A stretch of 47,374 nucleotides of DNA from Oscillospiraceae bacterium (GCA_017937195.1 JAGBEA010000020.1:1-47374), one strand, 5' to 3'. Shown: positions 38,724 through 47,246, counted from the stretch's first letter. The notes: a model not told the origin generated them from the sequence alone. Translations and numbers: made by a program.

Positions 38724-39635
38724 GTGTACTACAACGCGCTTAACGAGCATCTGCGCCGCCGCTTCGGGCGTAAGGCATATAAGCTTTCTCTGCAGGGCGC
38801 GACTACCTGCCCCAATCGGGACGGCACGGTGGGGGAGCGGGGCTGCATCTTCTGCTCGCAGCAGGGCAGCGGCGAATTTGCCGCTTGCGGCGGCACCATC
38901 GCCCAACAGATGACCGATGCCAAACGTCGCGTGGCGGACAAAGTGCCGCCCGACGCCGGATATATCGCCTATTTCCAAAGCTTTACCAACACCTATGCCC
39001 CCATCGACTACCTGCGCAACATCTTCACCGAGGCGATAGCGCCGCAGGACATCGTGGCGCTGTCCATCGCCACGCGACCGGATTGCTTGGGTGCGGAGGT
39101 GCTGGCGCTTCTGGCGGAGCTGAACCGAATCAAGCCGGTGTGGGTGGAGCTGGGTCTGCAGACCATCCACAGCGCGACTGCACAATATATCCGCCGCGGC
39201 TACGATCTTGCCACCTTTGACCGCGCCGTGGAGCAGCTGCGCGCCATCGGTGTGGAGGTGATCGTCCATCAGATTCTGGGACTCCCCCACGAAACGGAGC
39301 AGCAGATGCTGCAGACGGCGGAGTATATTGCCCACAGCGGGGTGCAGGGCGTGAAATTCCACCTGCTGCACGTGCTGCGGGGTACGGATCTGGCGCGGGA
39401 ATACGCACGCGGCACATTTGAAACGCTGGAGATGGAGGAATATCTCCCGCTGGTTGCCAAGTGCGTGGAGCGGATGCCCCGGGAAATGGTGATCCACCGC
39501 CTGACCGGCGACGGTGCCAAGCGCGATCTGATCGCGCCGCTATGGAGCGGTGATAAGAAACGGGTGCTCAACGCTATGCGCCGCTATTTTGAGGAAAACG
39601 ATGTGCAGCAGGGACGGCTGTACCGAGGAGAATAA
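38724..39635 (+). CDS. TIGR01212 family radical SAM protein (YhcC-like)
   Basis: 303-residue radical SAM enzyme of unknown reaction. The cluster motif CPNRDGTVGERGCIFCSQQG has the family's spaced pattern (Cys...Cys-x2-Cys, about residues 25-44) instead of the classical CxxxCxxC. FQSFTNTYAPIDYLR and LSIATRPDCLG are further family blocks; HQILGLPHETEQQML follows. Start GTG 38724 with AGGAGG upstream; the longer upstream frame is noncoding. It shares an operon with a GIY-YIG protein and a tRNA-dihydrouridine synthase, hinting at nucleic-acid modification, which is inference. Confidence 0.92.
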   Translation: MYYNALNEHLRRRFGRKAYKLSLQGATTCPNRDGTVGERGCIFCSQQGSGEFAACGGTIAQQMTDAKRRVADKVPPDAGYIAYFQSFTNTYAPIDYLRNIFTEAIAPQDIVALSIATRPDCLGAEVLALLAELNRIKPVWVELGLQTIHSATAQYIRRGYDLATFDRAVEQLRAIGVEVIVHQILGLPHETEQQMLQTAEYIAHSGVQGVKFHLLHVLRGTDLAREYARGTFETLEMEEYLPLVAKCVERMPREMVIHRLTGDGAKRDLIAPLWSGDKKRVLNAMRRYFEENDVQQGRLYRGE

Positions 39636-39636
39636 G

Positions 39637-39987
39637 ATGTACTATACTTATGTGGTGCGCTGCGCCGACGGCAGTTTGTATACCGGCATCGCCGCCGATC
39701 TGCAGCGCAGAATGCGCCAGCATACGGGCAAGCTGCCCGCTGCCGCCAAATATACCCGCTCCCACAGTGTAGTGGCGCTGGAGGGGGTATGGCGCAGCGC
39801 CGACCGGCAGAGCGCCTCGCGGCTGGAGTACGCCATCAAGCACCTGCCGCGTGAGAAAAAGCTGCTGCTGCTCCGCGAGCCGCAACGCTTTGCTCAGCTC
39901 CTGCCCAAGCTGTCAGAGGAGGACTATACCTACATTTCCGGCATCACACTGGAGCTGTGTCTGGAGGGAACCGTTTGTGAAGATTAA
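39637..39987 (+). CDS. GIY-YIG (URI/YhbQ-type) endonuclease
   Basis: 116-residue single-domain GIY-YIG nuclease-like protein. YYTYVVRCADGSLYTGIAAD carries the two motifs in the YVV...YTG form, with the catalytic Arg in LQRRMRQHTG. The Glu in SASRLEYAIKHLP is the metal ligand. Starts one base after the preceding stop with GAGGAG. Related YhbQ-like proteins act in DNA repair or have no known role. Overlaps the next gene by 11 bases. Confidence 0.93.
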   Translation: MYYTYVVRCADGSLYTGIAADLQRRMRQHTGKLPAAAKYTRSHSVVALEGVWRSADRQSASRLEYAIKHLPREKKLLLLREPQRFAQLLPKLSEEDYTYISGITLELCLEGTVCED

Positions 39988-40945
39988 GTACTATGCCGCC
40001 CCCATGGAGGGGCTGACGGGCTATTTGTTCCGCCCCATCCACAATGAAATATTCGGCGGCGCTGACCGCTATTTCACCCCCTTTGTGTCCCCCAATGCCA
40101 CCTGCAAATTCCAGACAAAAGAGCTGGACGAGCTGCAGCACAACGGTGGGATGGCGGTGATACCCCAGATCCTCACCAACTGCTCGGAACATTTTCTCTG
40201 GGCAGCGCGTGAGATGTGGGAGATGGGTTACCGCGAGGTGAATTTCAATCTGGGCTGCCCCTCCGGCACAGTGACCGCCAAGCGCAAGGGTGCCGGCGCG
40301 CTGGCTTACCCCGACGAGTTGGATCGGATGCTGGGAGAGATCTTTGCAGGCTTGCCTCAAGGGATGGGGGTCTCCGTGAAGACGCGCATCGGCAAGGAAT
40401 CCCCCGAGGAGTGGGGACGGCTGCTGGAGATCTATAACCGCTACCCCTTGGCGGAGCTGATCGTCCATCCCCGTGTGCAGAAGGAATTCTATCGCGGACG
40501 GGCGCGGCGTGAGATGGCGGGGGAGATCCTTGCCGCCACGGAGCTGCCCGTGTGCTATAACGGCGATGTGTTTTCCCCCGAGGACGCCTGCGCGGTGGAG
40601 AGGGACTACCCCCGGCTGTCCGCGGTGATGGTGGGGCGCGGTCTTGTGACCGATCCTGCGCTGCTGCGGCGGATCCGCGGCGGCACACCGGCAAGCCGTG
40701 AGGAGCTACGGCAGTTCCACGACCGACTGTTTGAGGCCTACTGTCGCCGTTTGAGCGGAGATCTCAACGCTATCTATCGGATGCGTGAGCTGTGGAACTA
40801 TCTGAGCGGCAGTTTTACCGATCCCGATGATTTCCTCAAGCGGGTGCGCAAGGCCAAGACGCGCACGGACTATCTGAGTGCGGTGGAGCGCTTGTTCGGC
40901 GAAAATGCGCTGAATCCCCATCCGCTGCCGCCGCCCGGAAAATAA
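39977..40945 (+). CDS. tRNA-dihydrouridine synthase
   Basis: FMN enzyme that reduces uridines in the tRNA D-loop, 322 residues. YYAAPMEGLTGYLFRPIHNE binds FMN at the barrel start. NLGCPSGTVTAKRKGAG contains the catalytic Cys. VKTRIG, HPR and PVCYNGDVFSPEDA complete the flavin site; VMVGRGLVTDP is the C-terminal barrel signature. The small helical domain follows. GTG 39977 (MKIKYYAAP) is chosen after GGAGGG, overlapping the GIY-YIG gene. The subfamily (A/B/C) cannot be assigned by eye. Confidence 0.93.
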   Translation: MKIKYYAAPMEGLTGYLFRPIHNEIFGGADRYFTPFVSPNATCKFQTKELDELQHNGGMAVIPQILTNCSEHFLWAAREMWEMGYREVNFNLGCPSGTVTAKRKGAGALAYPDELDRMLGEIFAGLPQGMGVSVKTRIGKESPEEWGRLLEIYNRYPLAELIVHPRVQKEFYRGRARREMAGEILAATELPVCYNGDVFSPEDACAVERDYPRLSAVMVGRGLVTDPALLRRIRGGTPASREELRQFHDRLFEAYCRRLSGDLNAIYRMRELWNYLSGSFTDPDDFLKRVRKAKTRTDYLSAVERLFGENALNPHPLPPPGK

Positions 40946-40948
40946 AAG

Positions 40949-40982
40949 AAGAGGACGCATCGCCTGATGCGTCCTCTTTTGC
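40949..40982. terminator. Bidirectional terminator
   Basis: AAGAGGACGCATC-GCCT-GATGCGTCCTCTT stem with flanking A and T runs; closes the Dus operon and the 3D-domain gene. Confidence 0.92.
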
Positions 40983-40988
40983 GCTTAT

Positions 40989-42167
40989 TCAGTTCAGCAC
41001 GAACACGGTGCAGTCGCGGCGACCGAAGTCGCAGGCCTCGTCATAAGTTTCAAACCACAGATCGATCTTATATCCCTTGATGGCAGTGCCGCAGTCGGCT
41101 GCCACGGCGTTGCCGTAGACCAGATAGCCGTCGTCGGTGTAGATATAGAATCGGGTGTGGTAGGGGAACACGTAGGGGTCAACGGCAATGTGCCCCACCT
41201 TGGTGGGCAGACCCGATGCCGTCCAGCTGCCGATGGAGTAGGCAGTGGCGTTGCAGGTGACGCGCTCAGAGAAGGTCAGACTTTCACCGGAGCGGAACAC
41301 CAGATAGCCGCTGCCGTCGGCGTTGTAGTACACGGACTCGATGCGGTCATCACGGCTCACCTCGTCCACCTTAGTGCCGTACACGGTGATCTCGTTGACC
41401 GGTGTCACCTCGCTGCGGTGGATCATCTCGTGGCTCACCAGTTCACCACCACGGTAGGTATCGCGGTAGGTCTCCACGATCTTGCCGGTCTGTCCGGCCT
41501 GCTGCAGCTGCTCGATTCCCTTGTCCACGGTGTAGGCAGGAACCGTCAGCTTCTCCGGCTGGGTCACGGTGGTGACTTTGTGCTCATAGACGAAGTCGCC
41601 CTCCACCACAATGGCGGGCACATCCCCCGTCACATCCACCACCACCGTCAGATCATCGCCGTACTCGATGTGCATCCGGCGCAGCAGGCTGGCCACCGTC
41701 TCCTGACGGGTGGTGATCTGCTGCTTGCCGCCGGCGTGCCTGACGGTGATGTGCTGTCCGTCGGTAAGGACGATCTGCGCGTCGCGGCCGCTGCTGTCGG
41801 TATTGACGGTCAAGCCATCGGTGGTCATGCTGAAATCAGGCGTACCGGTAATGGTTTTCGGCCCGTTGTGGTCCAGCAGAATGTAGTTGATGTTGTCGGG
41901 TTGGATCTCCATAATGCAGCAAGGCAAGATCAGTGCCGCCAGCAGCATAGGGATACCGGGCTTGAGACGCTTGGTGATACCCTTTTTCTCCATCCACTCC
42001 AGCACCACCGGCTTGTAGATCTCCACCCAGCCGGGGATCTTCCGGCACAGTGCGATCAGCCGGTCGGGCGTCTGGTGGATCGCCTCCGCGCCCAGCTCCA
42101 GCCATTGGTAGGCGGTGTGCAGCCAGGACAGATCCGCTGTCTTCAGGCGCGATAACATTTCTTTCAT
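40989..42167 (-). CDS. G5 and 3D domain cell-wall protein
   Basis: 392-residue membrane-anchored protein of the YabE/Rpf-like family. A cytosolic N-terminus of about 70 residues precedes a single helix (GIPMLLAALILPCCIM). DUF348-like ubiquitin-fold segments follow (ITVRHAGGKQQITTRQETV...), then a G5 domain (EHKVTTVTQPEKLTVPAYTV onward). The C-terminal 3D domain is CNATAYSIGSWTASG, HIAVDPYVFPYHTRFYI and ADCGTAIKGYKIDLWF, with its three conserved Asp. The 3D fold is shared with MltA-type lytic transglycosylases, so peptidoglycan remodelling is likely. Start at MKEMLSR follows GGAGGAG. The long cytosolic N-terminal region is not usual for the family. Confidence 0.9.
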   Translation of the reverse strand: MKEMLSRLKTADLSWLHTAYQWLELGAEAIHQTPDRLIALCRKIPGWVEIYKPVVLEWMEKKGITKRLKPGIPMLLAALILPCCIMEIQPDNINYILLDHNGPKTITGTPDFSMTTDGLTVNTDSSGRDAQIVLTDGQHITVRHAGGKQQITTRQETVASLLRRMHIEYGDDLTVVVDVTGDVPAIVVEGDFVYEHKVTTVTQPEKLTVPAYTVDKGIEQLQQAGQTGKIVETYRDTYRGGELVSHEMIHRSEVTPVNEITVYGTKVDEVSRDDRIESVYYNADGSGYLVFRSGESLTFSERVTCNATAYSIGSWTASGLPTKVGHIAVDPYVFPYHTRFYIYTDDGYLVYGNAVAADCGTAIKGYKIDLWFETYDEACDFGRRDCTVFVLN

Positions 42168-42248
42168 AACTCCTCCGATCCGCCGCCGAAAGCGCGGCAA
42201 GGATTCTGCGGGCTGTAACTTTTTGTAACATTTCTGCAAATCGACGAG

Positions 42249-42278
42249 AGTATATCACCACTGGGACATATTTGTCAA
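42249..42278 (-). promoter_or_regulatory. Promoter of the 3D-domain gene
   Basis: Minus strand TTGACA (42273-42278), 18-bp spacer, TATACT (42249-42254). Confidence 0.75.
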
Positions 42279-42346
42279 GTTTTCACCATTTTGGCAGGAT
42301 TTATACACGCAATCGTGGGAAATTCCTCACAAATCCCTGTTGGGGC

Positions 42347-42375
42347 TTGCCTGCTGCGGGGATTTTCGCTATAAT
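42347..42375 (+). promoter_or_regulatory. rimM-trmD promoter
   Basis: TTGCCT (42347-42352), 17-bp spacer, TATAAT (42370-42375), 33 bp before rimM. Confidence 0.75.
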
Positions 42376-42407
42376 AGCGGCGAAGAAAACGCAAAGGAGA
42401 AAAGCGT

Positions 42408-42914
42408 ATGCGCGTAGAATATATCCCCGTGGGGCAGATCGTCAACGCCCACGGCATCAAAGGTGAGGTCAAGCTCAATCCCATTGGCTTTGATCCGGAG
42501 TTTCTGGCGGAGTTCGATGTTTTGTATATCGGCGGCAAGGAGATGGAGGTCAAGCACAGCCGCGTCCATAAGTCGGTGGTGCTGCTGACGCTGCCGGGGG
42601 TGGAGGATATGGATGCCGCCCTCGCCCTCAAGGGCAAGGAGGTCACCATCCGCCGCGACGATGTGGAGCTGCCCGAGGGCTACTATTTTGACGCCGAGAT
42701 CGAGGGGATGCGCGTGATCGACTGCGCCACCGACGCCGAGATCGGCACGGTGAAGCGCGTGCTGACCTATCCTGCCCACAAGATCTATCAGGTGGTGGGG
42801 GAGAAGGAGTATCTGATCCCCGCCGTGCCGGAGGTGTTCATCGAGTCGGTGGACGTGGACGAGCAGGTGGTGCGCGTACACCTGATGAAAGGACTGGCCA
42901 CCGATGAGAATTGA
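42408..42914 (+). CDS. rimM: Ribosome maturation factor RimM
   Basis: 168-residue 30S assembly factor that binds S19 in the head domain. VGQIVNAHGIKGEVKLNPIG is the N-terminal signature. The PRC-barrel C-terminal domain includes YPAHKIYQVVGEKEYLIP and the VFIESVDVDEQVVRV end. AAAGGAG precedes ATG. Overlaps trmD by 11 bases, the usual pairing. Here it heads its own unit instead of following khpA. Confidence 0.96.
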   Translation: MRVEYIPVGQIVNAHGIKGEVKLNPIGFDPEFLAEFDVLYIGGKEMEVKHSRVHKSVVLLTLPGVEDMDAALALKGKEVTIRRDDVELPEGYYFDAEIEGMRVIDCATDAEIGTVKRVLTYPAHKIYQVVGEKEYLIPAVPEVFIESVDVDEQVVRVHLMKGLATDEN

Positions 42915-43692
42915 CATTATGACCCTCTTCCCCGACGCCATCGAGGCCATGATGGGGCAATCCATCATCGGCAGGGCGCAGGCACGGGGTTATGTGTCCA
43001 TCGTGACCCATCAGATCCGGGACTATACCACCAACAAGCAGATGCAGGTGGATGACTATCCCTACGGCGGCGGCCGCGGCGCGGTGATGCAGGCAGATCC
43101 TCTGTACCGCTGCTGGCAGCACATCTGTGACGAGGCGGGGCAGCGGATCCATACGATTTATATGTCCCCCTGCGGACGGGTGCTGACTCAGTCTGTTGCC
43201 CGCGAGCTGAAGGCGCAGTATGACCGGCTCATCATCGTGTGCGGTCACTACGAGGGGATTGACGAGCGGTTCATCGAGGAGTGCGTGGATGAGGAGATCT
43301 CTATGGGCGACTTCGTGCTGACCGGCGGGGAGATCCCGGCGATGGCACTGGCGGACTGTCTGTGCCGTATGGTGCCGGGCGTGCTGCCGGAGGAGAGCTG
43401 CTACACCGATGAATCCCACTGGAACGGACTTCTGGAGCATCCCCAGTACTCCCGCCCCGAGGAGTGGCACGGACGAAAAGTCCCTGCCGTTCTTTTGAGC
43501 GGACACCACGGCAATGTGGAGGACTGGCGTAAAAAGGAGAGCTATAAGCGTACTATGCGCCGCCGCCCCGATTTGTTTGCCAAGTTCGATGAAACGCAGC
43601 TGACCACCAAGCACGACCGCAAGGTGCTGGCGGAAGCCAAGCGCGAGCTGGCGGAAGAACTGGCGGCAGAAACGGCAAAACCGGAAGAATAA
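42904..43692 (+). CDS. trmD: tRNA (guanine-N1)-methyltransferase TrmD
   Basis: SAM-dependent SPOUT methyltransferase making m1G37 in tRNAs, preventing frameshifts; 262 residues, homodimer. MRIDIMTLFPDAIEAMMGQS is the N-terminal signature. DDYPYGGGRGAVMQ, IIVCGHYEGIDERFIEE (SAM knot) and SMGDFVLTGGEIPAMA follow. The C-terminal RRRPDLFAKF is also canonical; a charged extension ends the protein. Followed directly by a terminator, so rplS does not follow in this unit. Confidence 0.97.
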   Translation: MRIDIMTLFPDAIEAMMGQSIIGRAQARGYVSIVTHQIRDYTTNKQMQVDDYPYGGGRGAVMQADPLYRCWQHICDEAGQRIHTIYMSPCGRVLTQSVARELKAQYDRLIIVCGHYEGIDERFIEECVDEEISMGDFVLTGGEIPAMALADCLCRMVPGVLPEESCYTDESHWNGLLEHPQYSRPEEWHGRKVPAVLLSGHHGNVEDWRKKESYKRTMRRRPDLFAKFDETQLTTKHDRKVLAEAKRELAEELAAETAKPEE

Positions 43693-43698
43693 TCACGA

Positions 43699-43728
43699 AA
43701 GAGGAGCCTTTTTGGCTCCTCTTTTTGC
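43699..43728 (+). terminator. Terminator of rimM-trmD
   Basis: AAGAGGAGCC-TTTTT-GGCTCCTCTT stem followed by TTT. Confidence 0.9.
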
Positions 43729-43798
43729 TTGCGGCGGTTTTGCGGCACAGATGTGCAAAAATTTTCAAAAAAATTTGCTCAAATCGCCGAAATTCACC

Positions 43799-43827
43799 TT
43801 GACTTTTGCTCTTTTATCTTGTATAGT
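43799..43827 (+). promoter_or_regulatory. Promoter of ylxM-ffh-rpsP-khpA
   Basis: TTGACT (43799-43804), 17-bp spacer, TATAGT (43822-43827). Confidence 0.8.
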
Positions 43828-43874
43828 AGTTGAGGTTGTAAAGGGATATAACTTTACAGAAGGAGGAGATTTCC

Positions 43875-44240
43875 GTGAAAAACCAGACCTATCGCATGAC
43901 AATGCTGTTCGATTTTTACGGTGAAGTCCTCACCGAACGGCAGAAGGAGTTCTTTGATCTCTATTATAATGAGGATCTCTCCCTTGCCGAGATCGCCGAG
44001 AACTACAGCATCTCCCGTCAGGGCGTTCGGGATGTGATCGTCCGCGCCGAGGCCATTATGACCGAGCTGGAGGACAAGACGGGCCTGCTCAAGCGCTTTA
44101 TGCAGATGCAGGGCAAGCTGACCGCCATTGAGGAGGCAGCCGCCGCCATCAAGACCATCAACTACCGGCAGTATGACAATGCCGAGCTTGCCGCGCTGGC
44201 GGACAAGATCGCCGTCAATGCCGCGGCACTGAAAGAGTAA
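43875..44240 (+). CDS. ylxM: YlxM/p13-like HTH protein
   Basis: 121-residue protein with a sigma-70 region-4-like helix-turn-helix (LSLAEIAENYSISRQGVRDVI, about residues 37-57), preceded by LTERQKEFFDLYYNEDL. Family members accompany ffh and are thought to tune SRP expression or function. The start is GTG 43875 with AGGAGGAG upstream. ffh follows 11 bases after its stop. Confidence 0.92.
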   Translation: MKNQTYRMTMLFDFYGEVLTERQKEFFDLYYNEDLSLAEIAENYSISRQGVRDVIVRAEAIMTELEDKTGLLKRFMQMQGKLTAIEEAAAAIKTINYRQYDNAELAALADKIAVNAAALKE

Positions 44241-44251
44241 GGAGAGGCACT

Positions 44252-45634
44252 ATGGCCTTTGAGGGACTTTCCGAAAAACTGAATGCCACATTCAAGCGTC
44301 TGCGCGGTAAGGGCCGTTTGACGGAAGCCGATGTCCGCGAGGGGATGCGTGAGGTGCGCCTTGCTCTGCTGGAGGCCGACGTCAGCTATAAAGTGGTCAA
44401 GGACTTTGTGTCCAAGGTCACGGAGCGCTGTGTAGGCAGCGATGTGCTGGACAGCCTGACTCCGGCGCAGCAGATCATCAAGATCGTCAACGAAGAGCTG
44501 ACAAATCTGATGGGCGGCGCCAATGCCCGTCTGACCACCGCCTCCAAGGGTCCCACCGTTGTGATGATGGTGGGTCTGCAGGGTGCCGGTAAAACCACCA
44601 ACGGCGCCAAGCTGGCAGGCTTAATGCGCCGCAGCTACGGCAAGCGCCCGCTGCTGGTGGCCTGCGACGTGTACCGTCCCGCCGCCATCACCCAGCTGCA
44701 GGTCGTAGGTAAGCAGTTGGATATCCCCGTATTTGAAATGGGACAGAGCGACCCGGTGAAGATCGCCGAGGAAGCTTTGAAATATGCCCGTGACCACGGT
44801 CACGATCTGGTGTTTCTGGATACCGCAGGTCGGCTGCACATCGACGAGGCGCTGATGGACGAGCTGAAGGCCATCAAGGCCACCGTCCGCCCCACCGAGA
44901 TCCTGCTGGTGGTGGACGCCATGACCGGTCAGGACGCGGTGAATGCAGCCGGCGCCTTTGACGATGCACTGGGCATCGACGGCGTGATGCTCACCAAGCT
45001 GGACGGTGACGCACGAGGCGGTGCCGCTCTCTCCATCCGCGCAACCACCGGAAAGCCCATCAAGTTCGTGGGTACCGGCGAAAAGCTGGACCAGATCGAG
45101 CTGTTCCATCCCGAGCGTATGGCATCGCGCATCCTCGGTATGGGCGATATGCTGACGCTGATTGAAAAGGCGGAGCAGCAGTATGATGAGGCGCAGGCCA
45201 AAAAGCTGGAGGAGAAGCTGCGCAAGAACAAGCTGACCCTCACCGACTATCTCGAGCAGCTGGAGCAGCTGCAGGGGATGGGTGATCTGAGTGAGATGAT
45301 GGGGATGATCCCCGGTATGGGCAATCAGCTCAAGGACACACAGATCGATGAAAAGCAGATGGCACACACCAAGGCCATCATCCAGTCTATGACCCCCAAG
45401 GAGCGGGACAATCCCCAGATCCTCAACGCCAGCCGCAAGCGCCGTATCGCTGCCGGCTGCGGCTTGGAGGTATCGGATGTGAACCGCCTGCTCAAGAGCT
45501 TTGAGATGCTGCAGCAGCTGACCAAGTCTATGAGCAAGGGTAAGTTCCGCGGCATGCCCGGTTTGGGCGGTATGCCTATGGGCGGCGGTATGAGCCGTAT
45601 GCACGGCTTCGGCCGCAAAAAGCGTTTCAAGTAA
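44252..45634 (+). CDS. ffh: Signal recognition particle protein Ffh
   Basis: GTPase that binds signal sequences and 4.5S/SRP RNA and targets nascent membrane proteins to FtsY; 460 residues. N domain, then G domain with G1 GLQGAGKTTNGAKLA (about residues 109-123), DTAGRLHID, and TKLDGDARGGAAL. The Met-rich M domain ends in GMPGLGGMPMGGGMSRMHG and a basic tail. All elements intact; normal length. Part of the ylxM-ffh-rpsP-khpA unit. Confidence 0.98.
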   Translation: MAFEGLSEKLNATFKRLRGKGRLTEADVREGMREVRLALLEADVSYKVVKDFVSKVTERCVGSDVLDSLTPAQQIIKIVNEELTNLMGGANARLTTASKGPTVVMMVGLQGAGKTTNGAKLAGLMRRSYGKRPLLVACDVYRPAAITQLQVVGKQLDIPVFEMGQSDPVKIAEEALKYARDHGHDLVFLDTAGRLHIDEALMDELKAIKATVRPTEILLVVDAMTGQDAVNAAGAFDDALGIDGVMLTKLDGDARGGAALSIRATTGKPIKFVGTGEKLDQIELFHPERMASRILGMGDMLTLIEKAEQQYDEAQAKKLEEKLRKNKLTLTDYLEQLEQLQGMGDLSEMMGMIPGMGNQLKDTQIDEKQMAHTKAIIQSMTPKERDNPQILNASRKRRIAAGCGLEVSDVNRLLKSFEMLQQLTKSMSKGKFRGMPGLGGMPMGGGMSRMHGFGRKKRFK

Positions 45635-45697
45635 ATAAGTGCGCAAGGCATTTATCAATAAAAAGTTTATTATATTTAATTTTGGAGGAAAAATACT

Positions 45698-45937
45698 ATG
45701 GTTAAGATCAGACTGAGAAGAATGGGCGCTAAGAAGGCTCCTTTCTACCGCGTTGTCGTTGCTGACTCCCGCTATCCCCGTGACGGCCGTTTCATCGAAG
45801 AGATCGGCACTTACAATCCCTGCGTGTCTCCCGCCGAGATCAAGATCGACGCTGACCGCGCCCGTGAGTGGATCAAGACCGGCGCACAGCCCACTGATAC
45901 CGTTCGCGCTCTGCTGAAGAAGGTCGACGTACTGTAA
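45698..45937 (+). CDS. rpsP: 30S ribosomal protein S16
   Basis: 79-residue S16, bound to 16S rRNA of the small subunit body. [20 protein letters not shown] is the canonical N-terminus and the body ends [22 protein letters not shown] strong GGAGG precedes the ATG. The 63-bp gap after ffh is A+T-rich and could hold an internal promoter, but none is convincing. Confidence 0.98.
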   Translation: MVKIRLRRMGAKKAPFYRVVVADSRYPRDGRFIEEIGTYNPCVSPAEIKIDADRAREWIKTGAQPTDTVRALLKKVDVL

Positions 45938-45951
45938 GCCGAGGGCAAGCC

Positions 45952-46182
45952 ATGAAGGAACTGCTGCTCTACATCGCCAGAAGCCTCGTCGAGCATCCCG
46001 ATCAGGTCACTGTGACCGAAGTGGGTACGAGCGACGATCTGACGCTGGAGCTGCGTGTTGCCCCCGAGGATATGGGGAAGGTGATCGGCCGTCAGGGCCG
46101 CATCGCCAAGGAGATCCGTACCGTGGTACGCTCCTACGCTCAGCGCACCGGTGTGAAGGTTTCGGTGGATATCGTTGATTAA
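45952..46182 (+). CDS. khpA: KH-domain RNA-binding protein KhpA
   Basis: 76-residue single KH domain (YlqC/KhpA). MKELLLYIARSLVEHPDQV starts the fold and VIGRQGRIAKEIRTVVRS contains the GxxG loop (GRQG). In other Firmicutes KhpA pairs with KhpB and binds RNAs affecting envelope growth. It lies 14 bases after rpsP; a strong terminator follows, so rimM and trmD are not downstream as they commonly are. Confidence 0.95.
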   Translation: MKELLLYIARSLVEHPDQVTVTEVGTSDDLTLELRVAPEDMGKVIGRQGRIAKEIRTVVRSYAQRTGVKVSVDIVD

Positions 46183-46189
46183 CGGAAAT

Positions 46190-46236
46190 AACTCCGGAAA
46201 GCCTTGGAAACAAAGGCTTTCCGGAGTTTTCTTTTT
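46190..46236 (+). terminator. Terminator of the ffh unit
   Basis: AACTCCGGAAAGCCTT and AAGGCTTTCCGGAGTT form a 16-bp stem, followed by TTCTTTTT. Confidence 0.93.
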
Positions 46237-46240
46237 GCGC

Positions 46241-46273
46241 GTGACCAACAAATGACCAATATTTGACATTAAA
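46241..46273 (+). repeat. 11-bp phased TGAC repeats
   Basis: GTGACCAACAA, ATGACCAATAT and TTGACATTAAA follow one another with an exact 11-bp period (46241, 46252, 46263), one helical turn each. The left arm of an inverted repeat, CCAACAAATGAC (46245-46256), recurs inverted as GTCAAATGTTGG at 46311-46322. This looks like a regulatory or recombination site ahead of the next gene. Confidence 0.45.
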
Positions 46274-46329
46274 ATGATTCAAACATACACGAAACAAATA
46301 TTGTGCTAACGTCAAATGTTGGATTTTTA

Positions 46330-46358
46330 TTTACATAGACTGAATGCCGTGATAAGAT
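46330..46358 (+). promoter_or_regulatory. Promoter of the 280-residue gene
   Basis: TTTACA (46330-46335), 17-bp spacer, TAAGAT (46353-46358). Confidence 0.55.
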
Positions 46359-46398
46359 GATACTGTAGAAATCCTGTGTTTAGGGGAGGCTGGATACC

Positions 46399-47241
46399 AT
46401 GCAGAAAAGCTTGAAAGGTTTGCGATGCTTTATTGATTCGGAGGAGAGAACTCCTAAGGACATCTACAAGTTTGTTCGGTTCTATGAGCCAGAAGCTGTG
46501 GCAGATCTGAAAAAGGTGAAGGCGTATCTTTTCAAAGATTTTAATGATTCGGCAAAAGTACACCAGTTGTTGGCAGCGGTTCGAGTAAAAGAGTACCTAA
46601 CAGAAAATAGAGACCACAACAGACAATCGAGACGTCCTTACGATGTCTATAAATTGTTATATCCGCAAGGGACGATTTCAGAAAAGAACTTCAACGAGGG
46701 GTTTGAAATTATTGATGCTGTAGAACTGGTGGATGAAGGTGGAGATATAAATGCCAGTAAAACCGTTGCACGATGGAGAGCGATGGGGGAGTCCCGTGAA
46801 AGCATTTTGCGGTTTTTGAAAGCAATTGCAGCGTCCTCTGGTGTAGTTCCTGATTTGTACCAGCTGTCTGATGGAGCTGTGAACGGCCAAATAACAAAAA
46901 AAGAGTTTTTTGAAACAGTGAAGCTGTTTGCAAAAAGTGGACCGAGTGGAACAATTGATGCCCTCTGTGCGCTGGAGTTTGGAGAAAAAAGTGATGGGCC
47001 TCTTGAAAATGCCTTGGTATATTACAGCGTGTCTTCTGCACTGCGTGAAGGTGATTCGGTTTTAATTGTCGAGCCGTCATGTGAATTTGTTCGTAAGTGG
47101 ATGCTGGATGAGTATATTCGGGATTGCCATGTGACTTTTGCGGTTTCGGACAAGGAAGTTTGTTCGGTGCTTGCTGGGCACTATAAGGCGATGAAGTACG
47201 CACAATTTGTTACAGTAGAAAATATTACTGGTGTGATTTGA
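46399..47241 (+). CDS. Unrecognised 280-residue protein
   Basis: I cannot assign a family. The protein looks soluble and has two parts. A charged N-terminal half (about 1-115) includes VRFYEPEAVADLKKVKAYLF and VRVKEYLTENRDHNRQSRR and looks helical. A C-terminal half (about 175-280) has alternating hydrophobic strands such as ENALVYYSVSSAL, DSVLIVEPSCEFV and CHVTFAVSDKEVC, suggesting an alpha/beta fold. There is no membrane segment and no signal peptide. The gene is more A+T-rich than the core and uses different codons, which points to recent acquisition. The ATG follows GGGGAGG. The partial gene beyond it faces the other way. Confidence 0.65.
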   Translation: MQKSLKGLRCFIDSEERTPKDIYKFVRFYEPEAVADLKKVKAYLFKDFNDSAKVHQLLAAVRVKEYLTENRDHNRQSRRPYDVYKLLYPQGTISEKNFNEGFEIIDAVELVDEGGDINASKTVARWRAMGESRESILRFLKAIAASSGVVPDLYQLSDGAVNGQITKKEFFETVKLFAKSGPSGTIDALCALEFGEKSDGPLENALVYYSVSSALREGDSVLIVEPSCEFVRKWMLDEYIRDCHVTFAVSDKEVCSVLAGHYKAMKYAQFVTVENITGVI

Positions 47242-47246
47242 AAATC

